The notes below the pieces were generated by a model. It did no database searches. It had not been told where the DNA came from and was given only the letters and a program-made list of their open reading frames with translations. From Paradesertivirga sp965650335 (GTDB lineage: Bacteria; Bacteroidota; Bacteroidia; Sphingobacteriales; Sphingobacteriaceae), in assembly GCA_965650335.1 (NCBI GenBank), contig CBFGOI010000151.1:1-8603 (forward strand): a stretch of DNA of 8,603 bases, given 5' to 3'. Within the stretch, counting starts at the first letter, position 1. Each line of letters starts with the position of its first letter. Shown piece by piece: positions 1-6,214 of the stretch. Made by a program: the position numbers and the translations under genes.

Positions 1-1377
1 TGCAATATCAGTTGTTAACGGACCAAGCGTGTAGAAAGGTGCTTCATGGCACTCTTCCAACTGCTTATCCATATTCTCTTTAATTAAATGCATCGGCACG
101 TGACCGGGACCTTCAATCATTACCTGGATATCATGCTTCCATGCAACTTTGGTTAATTCGCCCAGAGTTTCTAACTCGCCGAACTGCGCAGCATCATTTG
201 CATCTGCAATAGAACCCGGACGCAATCCATCGCCTAAAGAGAAAGAAACATCATAAGCCTTCATAATCTCACAAATTTCTTCAAAATGCGTGTACAAGAA
301 GTTTTCTTTATGATGAGCCAGACACCATTTTGCCATGATAGAACCACCACGGGAAACAATTCCTGTTAATCTTTTCGCCGTAAGCGGAACATAACGCAAT
401 AAAACACCTGCATGGATAGTGAAATAATCCACACCCTGTTCTGCTTGTTCAATCAGCGTATCTTTAAAAATCTCCCAGGTTAAATCTTCAGCTTTTCCAT
501 TTACTTTTTCAAGTGCCTGGTAAATAGGAACGGTTCCAATGGGCACAGGTGAATTCCTGATGATCCACTCGCGTGTTTCATGAATATTTTTACCTGTTGA
601 CAGATCCATTACGGTATCGGCTCCCCAACGGGTGGCCCAAACCATTTTTTCAACTTCTTCTTCAATACTCGAAGTAACTGCCGAATTTCCAATATTGGCG
701 TTAATCTTCACCAGGAAGTTACGGCCAATAATCATCGGTTCAGATTCAGGGTGATTGATATTTGCAGGAATAATAGCGCGGCCAGCTGCGATCTCTTCGC
801 GTACAAATTCCGGAGTAATGAACTTCGGCGTTCTCGCACCAAAATTATTTCCAGGGTGCTGATCCCAAAGAGAATCGGATGCTTTAAAGCGTTCCTCTAA
901 TAACTGGTTCTCACGAATGGCTATATACTCCATTTCGGGAGTGATTATTCCTTTTTTTGCATAATGCAATTGCGTCACATTTTGACCGGCTTTTGCGCGA
1001 AATGGATTTTTAATATGCTGAAAGCGTAATTCATCCAACTTCGTGTCGTTCTTTCTTACTTGTCCGTATTCCGAACTGATAGACGGAAGCGCTTCAACAT
1101 CTCCGCGGTCTAAAATCCATTGCTCACGGATGCGCGGTAAACCTGCCTTTACATCAATTTGAACATTTGCGTCGGTATATGGACCACTGGTATCGTAAAC
1201 AGCTACTGATGCGTTTTTTTCAGTTTTACCGTTGAACTTATCCACAGTATCACTTAATGAAATTTCACGCATAGCCACTTTTATATCGTGAATTTTACCA
1301 GGAACATAAATCTTACCTGAATTAATAAAAGGACCGGTACTAATGGTTTGTTCTCCTGGAACGATTTCTTTTTTCAT
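1..1377 (-). CDS. thiC: Phosphomethylpyrimidine synthase ThiC (3' end cut by window edge)
   Basis: ThiC is a radical-SAM [4Fe-4S] enzyme that rearranges aminoimidazole ribotide into hydroxymethylpyrimidine phosphate, the pyrimidine half of thiamin. The reading frame is open from an ATG at 1375-1377 to the left edge, giving 459 codons. Recognisable ThiC blocks appear in order: NANIGNS (about residues 226-232), a WGADTVMDLSTG block, HAGV, SRGGS, SLGDGLRPGS, and IEGPGHVPMH (about 421-430), ending with EAPFYTLGPLTTDIA at the edge. The family is usually about 600-630 residues, so roughly 150 residues are missing. The missing part includes the C-terminal CxxCxxxxC cluster motif, which cannot be checked here. 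The gene starts 16 bp after thiS and should share its promoter and TPP riboswitch. More thi genes probably follow to the left. Identification is secure. Confidence 0.97.
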   Translation of the reverse strand, partial: MKKEIVPGEQTISTGPFINSGKIYVPGKIHDIKVAMREISLSDTVDKFNGKTEKNASVAVYDTSGPYTDANVQIDVKAGLPRIREQWILDRGDVEALPSISSEYGQVRKNDTKLDELRFQHIKNPFRAKAGQNVTQLHYAKKGIITPEMEYIAIRENQLLEERFKASDSLWDQHPGNNFGARTPKFITPEFVREEIAAGRAIIPANINHPESEPMIIGRNFLVKINANIGNSAVTSSIEEEVEKMVWATRWGADTVMDLSTGKNIHETREWIIRNSPVPIGTVPIYQALEKVNGKAEDLTWEIFKDTLIEQAEQGVDYFTIHAGVLLRYVPLTAKRLTGIVSRGGSIMAKWCLAHHKENFLYTHFEEICEIMKAYDVSFSLGDGLRPGSIADANDAAQFGELETLGELTKVAWKHDIQVMIEGPGHVPMHLIKENMDKQLEECHEAPFYTLGPLTTDIA

Positions 1378-1393
1378 GAGATCTTTTTGATTT

Positions 1394-1597
1394 TTATCCG
1401 CCTTGAGTAGCACGTATGATGGTAATTTTATCAGCAGATTCAACCTGATAGGTATTCCATTCGGATTTTGGAACAACAGAATTGTTCACAGCGACAGCAA
1501 TTCCCTTTTTGTCGAGGAAATCTTGTTGCATTAAAACATCGCTTAATGTTGCTAAGCCTGATAAAGAAACCGGTTGATTGTTGATAAAAGCCTCCAT
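1394..1597 (-). CDS. thiS: Sulfur carrier protein ThiS
   Basis: This is a 67-residue ubiquitin-fold sulfur carrier. Its C-terminal Gly-Gly is adenylated and converted to a thiocarboxylate, which donates sulfur for the thiazole ring made by ThiG. The protein ends in ATQGG with no residues after the diglycine, as required for activation by a ThiF-type enzyme. The start MEAFINNQ lines up with the usual ThiS opening (first beta strand, then N-D/N-Q), and VAVNNSVVPKSEW matches the family's central 'aiNxxivPr..W' block, so the ATG at 1595-1597 is the right start. There is no Shine-Dalgarno sequence ahead of it, but GGAGG overlaps the start codon itself. It is the first gene after the riboswitch, with thiC 16 bp downstream. 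Confidence 0.95.
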   Translation of the reverse strand: MEAFINNQPVSLSGLATLSDVLMQQDFLDKKGIAVAVNNSVVPKSEWNTYQVESADKITIIRATQGG

Positions 1598-1646
1598 AAA
1601 TGCAGAATTATAACTTCAGGAGGTGTCATCAGAAAGATGAGTTTCG
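1591..1646 (-). promoter_or_regulatory. Putative riboswitch expression platform over the thiS start
   Basis: This is the leader between the TPP aptamer and thiS. Directly after the aptamer is a small hairpin (UCAUC/GAUGA, plus-strand 1626-1640). Next comes CACCUCC (plus-strand 1619-1625). CCUCC can form 5 bp with GGAGG (plus-strand 1591-1595), whose first G is the third base of the thiS ATG. The same CACCUC can instead form 6 bp, one of them G-U, with GGGGUG in the aptamer's 5' half (plus-strand 1707-1712). The pairings are read directly from the sequence. That they alternate with ligand binding to control thiS translation is inference. I see no U-tract after either structure, so transcription termination is less likely. 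Confidence 0.5.
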
Positions 1647-1717
1647 CTTTTCCTTACGCCAGTATTACCTGGTTCAAGTTATGAGGGTATGTCTCAGCCT
1701 GTTCGGCACCCCTAAAG
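1647..1717 (-). promoter_or_regulatory. TPP riboswitch aptamer (THI element)
   Basis: This is the thiamin pyrophosphate-sensing aptamer in the leader of thiS-thiC. On the minus strand it reads GGGGUGCC, then GGCUGAGA, then UACCC, then UUGAACCAGGUAAUACUGGC followed by GUAAGGA, which are the conserved THI-box blocks in the right order and spacing. The closing stem P1 is short: CUUU (1714-1717) with AAAG (1647-1650). P3 is a minimal stem, GCC-GAACA-GGC (plus-strand 1697-1707), with no extended P3a. The CCAG/CUGG pairing forms P5. In this family TPP binding lowers expression of the downstream thiamin genes. Confidence 0.96.
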
Positions 1718-1723
1718 TTGCTG

Positions 1724-1755
1724 TAAATGTAGAAGGTTTTTATTAAGAATTCAAA
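1724..1755 (-). promoter_or_regulatory. Predicted Bacteroidota-type promoter for thiS-thiC
   Basis: On the minus strand, TTTG (plus-strand 1752-1755) is followed after 20 nt by TACATTTA (plus-strand 1724-1731). This is one mismatch from the Bacteroidota -7 consensus TAnnTTTG, at the expected spacing. Transcription would start near 1717, the first base of the riboswitch P1 stem, which supports the call independently. Confidence 0.65.
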
Positions 1756-1871
1756 TACTATTAAGAATAATTTGAAAAATAAAAGAAATTTATCACAAAG
1801 CAATGACTTTCCATAGCAATACAGACATAAAACATTCCGATATTGGACTTAAAGTCTCTATTCCTTGAAAA

Positions 1872-3017
1872 TTACTGCATCAAACATTGATTAAACCTCG
1901 TTAGTAACCGAAACAAATCGTCATGTTCGGTTAAAGGCAAAGTTTCTGAGCGATCATAAATATCATGGTACGCCCGGATTCCACCCATCGTATAGATAAA
2001 GAACGATGGAACTCCCTTCTCGGAAAACCAATAATGATCACTATTGGCCGCTTTCCCCCGGGAGTTAATCTTCGCGAGATACTTAAACTCATTGTTTAGT
2101 TGATTTAGCAAGGCAAATTCTTTTTTATACTCCGTTGCATTTACTACCGTTATGCCCTCCTCTCCTGTTCCGGCAAGATCGGTATTGACCAGGAAACGGA
2201 TCTTTTTCAAATCAACGAGTGGATGCTCTGTAAAAAACTTTGAACCCAATAAACCGGCCTCTTCCCCAGAAAACGCTACAAAAACCAAAGAATACTTTTG
2301 AGGATTCGCTGCGTAAAATTTCGCAAGGCGCAACATTAAAGCTACACCACTGGCATTATCATTGGCCCCGGGAAAATACGTATGTCTTCCCATTCCACCC
2401 AAATGATCGTAATGTGCGGTAATCACAATCATGGAATCAGGATTAACTGTTCCTTTAACTATTCCGCAAACGTTGTAGGATTTAAAATTATCGATCAGTT
2501 GATTCTCAACCTTTAGCTTAATTTTGTTAAGATCAGTTTTTATAGCTTTTTTATTAATCAATACGGAAGTGTAATTTGCTACCTCCTGCGAAACCGACCA
2601 CGTTAGCTTATCCTCCAGGGAAACTATAATTTGATTTTCGCTGCTCACAAAATGCAAACTGTCTTTTTTTATAAGATGTGATCGTGTTTTTACGCCTTGG
2701 CTTTCAGGAGAAATTATAAAATCTTTTCCGGGACAAAGCTTGCTGCCATTTATCCAAACTTCCATTTTTCCAGGAAAGGTATTTACGGGAAATGAGAACT
2801 CCTGAAGAAATGAGCTGTCACTTAGGGGCTGTAAGCCGTAAGCTTGAAATTCACGGCTTAAAAATCTGGCAGATTTTCCTACTCCGTCCTTGGTATATCC
2901 GCGTCCCCAGAAATAAGATGACGTTAACGTGTCGACCATTTTGCGGGCAAAGGAAATATCCTGAGCAAAAGATAGCTTGGTGATACATGCAAACAGAAGT
3001 ACAAAATAAATTTTCAT
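1872..3017 (-). CDS. Secreted M28-family zinc metallopeptidase (aminopeptidase-like)
   Basis: This is a predicted exported di-zinc exopeptidase of 381 residues. Residues 1-18 form a signal peptide (Lys, hydrophobic core, then SFA before QD) with no lipoprotein cysteine at the cleavage site. The M28 catalytic domain occupies roughly residues 180-381. All expected residues are present: AHYDHLG (ligand H202, catalytic D204), GANDNASG (ligand D220), SGEE (catalytic base E252, ligand E253), NTDLAG (ligand D280) and YHDIYD (ligand H351). The segment before the catalytic domain (about 20-180) is not obviously a PA domain. The ATG at 3015-3017 is the natural start because the signal peptide begins there. 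The substrate cannot be read from sequence; aminopeptidase action on extracytoplasmic peptides is the family inference. It stands alone: a terminator lies 30-60 bp upstream and thiS-thiC, on the same strand, has its own promoter downstream. Confidence 0.92.
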   Translation of the reverse strand: MKIYFVLLFACITKLSFAQDISFARKMVDTLTSSYFWGRGYTKDGVGKSARFLSREFQAYGLQPLSDSSFLQEFSFPVNTFPGKMEVWINGSKLCPGKDFIISPESQGVKTRSHLIKKDSLHFVSSENQIIVSLEDKLTWSVSQEVANYTSVLINKKAIKTDLNKIKLKVENQLIDNFKSYNVCGIVKGTVNPDSMIVITAHYDHLGGMGRHTYFPGANDNASGVALMLRLAKFYAANPQKYSLVFVAFSGEEAGLLGSKFFTEHPLVDLKKIRFLVNTDLAGTGEEGITVVNATEYKKEFALLNQLNNEFKYLAKINSRGKAANSDHYWFSEKGVPSFFIYTMGGIRAYHDIYDRSETLPLTEHDDLFRLLTRFNQCLMQ

Positions 3018-3028
3018 GCCTGGCTAAT

Positions 3029-3047
3029 TTAAGTTTTGAAAACTTAA
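3029..3047. repeat. Perfect 9-bp inverted repeat before the M28 peptidase gene
   Basis: TTAAGTTTT and AAAACTTAA flank a single central base, 11 bp upstream of the peptidase start codon. It follows an A/T run containing a TA-N4-TTTG motif on the minus strand, so the peptidase transcript may start in or near the repeat. It could be a dimeric regulator's operator or a 5' mRNA hairpin. No regulator is encoded nearby. Confidence 0.6.
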
Positions 3048-3079
3048 CAAAAAAATAAAGCTCCTGATGGGCAGGAGCT
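3048..3079 (-). terminator. Intrinsic terminator of the tRNA-like gene
   Basis: On the minus strand an 8-bp perfect stem (AGCUCCUG/CAGGAGCU) with a CCCAU loop (plus-strand 3059-3079) is followed immediately by UUAUUUUUUU. The tail on the opposite strand is much poorer in U, so it acts leftward. It sits about 30 nt beyond the 3' end of the tRNA-like gene and separates it from the peptidase gene. Confidence 0.85.
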
Positions 3080-3107
3080 ATATTTAACTAACCAATTATA
3101 AACCTAG

Positions 3108-3217
3108 CTGTAGGGGAAGGAATCGAACCTTCAAGGAGTGGTTATCCCGTTACCGGATTTCCCAGATTCTCCGCCACCGAGACAAGGAGGTGTGTCTGCC
3201 AGTTTCACCACCCTACA
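3108..3217 (-). tRNA. Unusual tRNA-like gene, leucine-type body, giant variable region, isotype uncertain
   Basis: This is a 110-nt minus-strand tRNA-like RNA. It has a 7-bp acceptor stem UGUAGGG/CCCUACA (an eighth C-G pair is possible outside it), U8, and a D arm GUG-AAACUGGCAGA-CAC typical of bacterial tRNA-Leu. The T arm is perfect: GAAGG-UUCGAUU-CCUUC. At canonical spacing the anticodon arm is CCUCC-UUGUCUC-GGUGG with a U-U mismatch in the stem. This would give anticodon GUC (Asp) with pyrimidines at positions 37 and 38, which is abnormal. Between the anticodon arm and the T arm lie 41 nt (plus-strand 3133-3173) instead of the roughly 12-20 nt of a Leu/Ser variable arm. They can fold as GGAG/CUCC and UGG/CCA capped by CCG-GUAA-CGG. 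The discriminator is G, as in tRNA-Ser, not the A of tRNA-Leu. CCA is not encoded. It has its own predicted promoter and terminator. It is certainly tRNA-derived; whether it decodes is open. Confidence 0.72.
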
Positions 3218-3502
3218 GTTTGAAGCGATTTTTTAACGAATCGATAACACAAAGGTAAAGCCATCAATCAAACATTACAAGTATTTTAAATCAAAATCAT
3301 AATTTTTGCAACTATCGCAATACGTTATCTTTTTTTTAAAAAAATCATAAAAGACCTTTTGCGACAGCCCTCAGCTTTACAATTTTCTCAATCTGTGAAA
3401 GAATAATTTTACATTTTCTTAACGATTGTCATATGCCCGTTATATCCGAATCATTAATTTATTTATCATCTTAAACTAAGTAAATTGCGCCAAATTTTAA
3501 AC
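3218..3502. other. Divergent intergenic region between tRNA-like gene and hscA
   Basis: This is about 285 bp of AT-rich sequence with no credible ORF. Its left part carries the leftward promoter and leader of the tRNA-like gene. A tract of eight T followed by seven A (3330-3344) includes a 14-bp perfect palindrome and is probably intrinsically bent DNA. Rightward promoter candidates for hscA are weak: TTTG at 3305 with TATCTTTT at 3326 (17 bp apart), or TACATTTT at 3410 without a -33 element. I cannot choose between them. Confidence 0.5.
3250..3281 (-). promoter_or_regulatory. Predicted promoter of the tRNA-like gene
   Basis: On the minus strand, CTTG (plus-strand 3278-3281) is followed after 20 nt by TACCTTTG (plus-strand 3250-3257), an exact match to the Bacteroidota -7 consensus TAnnTTTG. 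A start near 3243 would leave a 5' leader of about 26 nt for RNase P to remove. Confidence 0.65.
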
Positions 3503-5359
3503 ATGGCAAAAGTTTCAATTAACATCACCACCGGTTCTATTCAAAAGGAAGATATTATTGTAGGTATTGATTTGGGTACGACAAACAGCCTTGTTGCATT
3601 TATAAACCCCGAAGGCAACGCCCAAGTTATAAACGACACAGGGAAAGGTGTTCTTGTGCCTTCGATTGTACATTTCAATAAGGATGGCAGTGTGGTAGTT
3701 GGAAATGAGGCGCGTCAGTTTTTAATTAGCGACCCACAAAACACTATTTTTTCGGTGAAGCGCTTATTGGGTCGTTCTTACCACGATATCGAAAATTATA
3801 AAGATTTCTTTTCCTACAAAGTAATTGATGATAATACAGAAAGTCTTGTAAAAATCAAAGTGGGCGATCGGTTTTATACGCCGATAGAGCTTTCGGCAAT
3901 GATTCTTAAAGAGCTGAAAGACCGTGCAGAACATGCGCTTAAAACACCCGTAAACCGGGCGGTAATAACCGTTCCGGCTTATTTTAACGACAGTCAGCGG
4001 CAAGCTACCCGTGACGCGGGAAAACTTGCAGGCTTGGATGTGTTGCGAATTGTGAATGAACCCACAGCTGCAAGTCTGGCATATGGCATCGGCTTACATC
4101 CAGATGAGGAAAAAACCATCGCTGTTTACGATTTAGGCGGAGGGACATTTGATGTATCCATATTAAAAATCCAGAACGGCATTTTTGAAGTGTTGTCTAC
4201 TAATGGAAATACATTTTTAGGCGGTGATGATTTCGACCGTGCGATCGTAAATTATTGGATCGAGCAGAACAAACTTAACCCTAATGAAGTAACCTCAAAT
4301 TCGGAGCTCACTCAGGGTCTTCGTTTAAAAGCAGAAGAAGCAAAAAAAGCGTTAAGTACACAAAATATTTATACGGGCGAAGTGGGCAATATTCCTTGTG
4401 CTATCACCCGTCAAACCTTCGAAGAACTAATCGCTCCGAAAGTAGAAGAAACTATTCAGGCATGTAAACATGCACTCTCTGATGCGGGACTTACTATTTC
4501 GGATATAAATGAGGTGATCATGGTAGGCGGCTCAACCCGTACCCCATTTGTAAAAAAATCCATTTCCAAATTCTTTCAAAAACCTGTTCATGACACCATT
4601 AATCCGGATGAAGTGGTTGCCCTTGGTGCAGGTATTCAGGCTGATATTTTAGCCGGCAATCGTAAAGACATTCTTTTACTTGATGTAACGCCCCTTTCCC
4701 TCGGCATCGAAACGATGGGTGGATTGATGGATGTCATTATTCCGCGAAATTCTAAGGTACCAACAAAGGCTGGAAGACAATACACCACATCGATAGACGG
4801 GCAGGTTAACATGAAAATTTCTGTCTATCAGGGCGAACGTGATTTGGTTAAGGAGAACCGTAAACTCGCAGAATTTGATTTAAAGGGAATCCCTGCCATG
4901 CCTGCAGGCTTTCCGAAGGTCGACATTAATTTCCTGCTAAATGCTGATGGTATCTTAAGAATCCAGGCTGTGGAATTACGATCAGGCGTCAAACAGGAAG
5001 TGGATATTAAGCCAACTTATGGCCTAACTGATCAGGAAGTTGAAAAAATGCTATTTGATTCCATTACACATGCAAAAGAAGATGTTACACAACGCATGAT
5101 AATTGAAGCGCGTACCGAAGGCGAGCAAATGGTATATACAGCTGAAAGATTCATCGAAAAAAACAAACAATACTTCTCGATCGAGGAAATAAGTAAAACG
5201 CAAGAATTCATCCAAGCACTTAAGGAAGCTTTAACGTCAGGCGATAAAGATTTGATCCATAAAAAGATCGACGAATTAAATGAGTTCACCCGTCCCTTTG
5301 CTGAGCGTTTAATGGATCAGGCAATTGGACAGGCGATGAAAGGCAAAGCAATTGAATAA
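3503..5359 (+). CDS. hscA: Fe-S cluster assembly chaperone HscA (Hsp70 family)
   Basis: This is a specialised Hsp70 that, with the J-protein HscB, binds the scaffold IscU and uses ATP hydrolysis to promote Fe-S cluster transfer in the cytoplasm. The 618 residues match HscA length. The ATPase domain shows DLGTTNS (23-29), YDLGGGTFD (209-217) and VGGSTRTP (341-348). The DILLLDV linker at 389-395 leads to the substrate-binding domain and a helical lid from about 507. HscA rather than DnaK is indicated by the roughly 20-residue N-terminal lead before the ATPase core, the LKGIPAMPAG block, VDIKPTYGLTDQEVEKM, and the ending FAERLMDQAIGQAMKGKAIE without DnaK's glycine-rich acidic tail. I prefer the ATG at 3503 over an in-frame TTG at 3485, because MAKVSIN fits the HscA N-terminus. 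No iscS, iscU, hscB or fdx gene is adjacent, and I see no clear terminator in the 102 bp after it. Confidence 0.92.
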   Translation: MAKVSINITTGSIQKEDIIVGIDLGTTNSLVAFINPEGNAQVINDTGKGVLVPSIVHFNKDGSVVVGNEARQFLISDPQNTIFSVKRLLGRSYHDIENYKDFFSYKVIDDNTESLVKIKVGDRFYTPIELSAMILKELKDRAEHALKTPVNRAVITVPAYFNDSQRQATRDAGKLAGLDVLRIVNEPTAASLAYGIGLHPDEEKTIAVYDLGGGTFDVSILKIQNGIFEVLSTNGNTFLGGDDFDRAIVNYWIEQNKLNPNEVTSNSELTQGLRLKAEEAKKALSTQNIYTGEVGNIPCAITRQTFEELIAPKVEETIQACKHALSDAGLTISDINEVIMVGGSTRTPFVKKSISKFFQKPVHDTINPDEVVALGAGIQADILAGNRKDILLLDVTPLSLGIETMGGLMDVIIPRNSKVPTKAGRQYTTSIDGQVNMKISVYQGERDLVKENRKLAEFDLKGIPAMPAGFPKVDINFLLNADGILRIQAVELRSGVKQEVDIKPTYGLTDQEVEKMLFDSITHAKEDVTQRMIIEARTEGEQMVYTAERFIEKNKQYFSIEEISKTQEFIQALKEALTSGDKDLIHKKIDELNEFTRPFAERLMDQAIGQAMKGKAIE

Positions 5360-5461
5360 TTCTATTGATCAGACTATCTTCCTTTATGATATACAGAAAG
5401 CTGAAAAATAACCCTCAGTTTCTATTCTAATGAGGATAGCAATCTGTATTTTCGCCGCATC

Positions 5462-6214
5462 TTGATAGAACTACTTTCATACACGTTCAATCCCTCCGAG
5501 GTTTTAATGATCGGATGTGTTGCTCTCCTTACCGGGATGTCGAAAACAGGCATTCAGGGCGCAGGAATGTTGTCTGCGCCCTTACTCGCTTTAGTTTACG
5601 GAGGTCAAAATTCAAGTGGAATAATTCTTCCGATGCTAATTGTTGCCGACGCATTTGCTGTTTGGTATTATCACAGGCACGCATCATGGAAACATCTTAA
5701 GCTTTTATTTCCCTGGGCGGCTTTAGGCATCATCGCCGGAACCTTTATCGGGGTTTATATTGACGATAAAGCTTTCAAAATGATTATGGCGGCGACCATT
5801 TTCATCAGCATTCCATTAATGATATGGCTCAAAAAAGGACATAAAGATGATATCCCGAAAACCGGCTGGTTCTCAGTTTCAACTGGCATAGCAGGAGGCT
5901 TTACTTCAATGGTGGGAAACTTAGCGGGAAGTGTGATGGCTGTATACCTGCTGGCTGCACGCTTACCCAAAAATGTGTACATCGGCACTACAGCCTGGTT
6001 TTTCCTGGTGATAAACTGGGCAAAGGTCCCTTTTCACATTTTCAGCTGGCATACAATCACATTAAAAACAGGTTTATTGGCTTTAATTGTTACTCCGATT
6101 ATTCTTCTGGGTGCCTTTCTCGGAATATTTATCATTAAAAGAGTCCGCGAAGAGAATTATCGTTGGTTTATCATTGTTATGACTATTGTTGCAGCATTCT
6201 CTATGCTTTTTTAG
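5462..6214 (+). CDS. TSUP (sulfite exporter TauE/SafE, DUF81) family membrane transporter
   Basis: This is an inner-membrane permease of 250 residues, mostly hydrophobic, with about seven or eight membrane segments. The two-fold internal repeat of the family is visible: GMSKTGIQGAGMLSAPLL (25-42) and GIAGGFTSMVGNLAGSVMAV (142-161), each opening a half, with a charged loop KKGHKDDIPKTG (124-135) between them. Family members export or import sulfite, sulfoacetate, taurine-derived or other organosulfur anions; the substrate here cannot be read from sequence. The start is uncertain: TTG at 5462 keeps the whole first membrane helix, while the first ATG (5507) would cut into it. It lies 102 bp after hscA on the same strand, so co-transcription is possible. 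Its last 14 bp overlap the convergent topoisomerase gene. Confidence 0.88.
   Translation: MIELLSYTFNPSEVLMIGCVALLTGMSKTGIQGAGMLSAPLLALVYGGQNSSGIILPMLIVADAFAVWYYHRHASWKHLKLLFPWAALGIIAGTFIGVYIDDKAFKMIMAATIFISIPLMIWLKKGHKDDIPKTGWFSVSTGIAGGFTSMVGNLAGSVMAVYLLAARLPKNVYIGTTAWFFLVINWAKVPFHIFSWHTITLKTGLLALIVTPIILLGAFLGIFIIKRVREENYRWFIIVMTIVAAFSMLF

Noticed and set aside
2240..2422. Small plus-strand ORFs inside the peptidase gene (2240-2422 and 2792-2983)
   Set aside because: They lie opposite conserved M28 coding sequence, have no homology features I recognise, and are low-complexity or basic shadow translations.
3108..3217. tRNA-Sec (selenocysteine tRNA) as an explanation of the long tRNA
   Set aside because: The D arm has only 3 bp with a leucine-type 11-nt loop, U8 is present, and the acceptor/T-arm lengths are 7/5 rather than 8/5. 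No UCA anticodon is positioned in the loop, and no selenoprotein genes are nearby.
3330..3344. T8A7 tract as a bidirectional terminator
   Set aside because: There is no GC-rich stem; it is better read as a homopolymer tract in a promoter region.
3485..3502. Upstream TTG start for hscA
   Set aside because: It adds six residues (MRQILN) not expected in HscA. The ATG at 3503 gives the typical N-terminal lead and length.
3503..5359. Calling the Hsp70 DnaK
   Set aside because: The C-terminus lacks DnaK's acidic glycine-rich tail and matches HscA in the linker, the KPTYGLTD block and the MDQ..G.A.KGK ending; no grpE or dnaJ is adjacent.
5413..5435. Hairpin CCTCA/TGAGG after hscA as a terminator
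   Set aside because: It has only 5 bp with a 13-nt loop and no T-tract follows, so it does not qualify as an intrinsic terminator.
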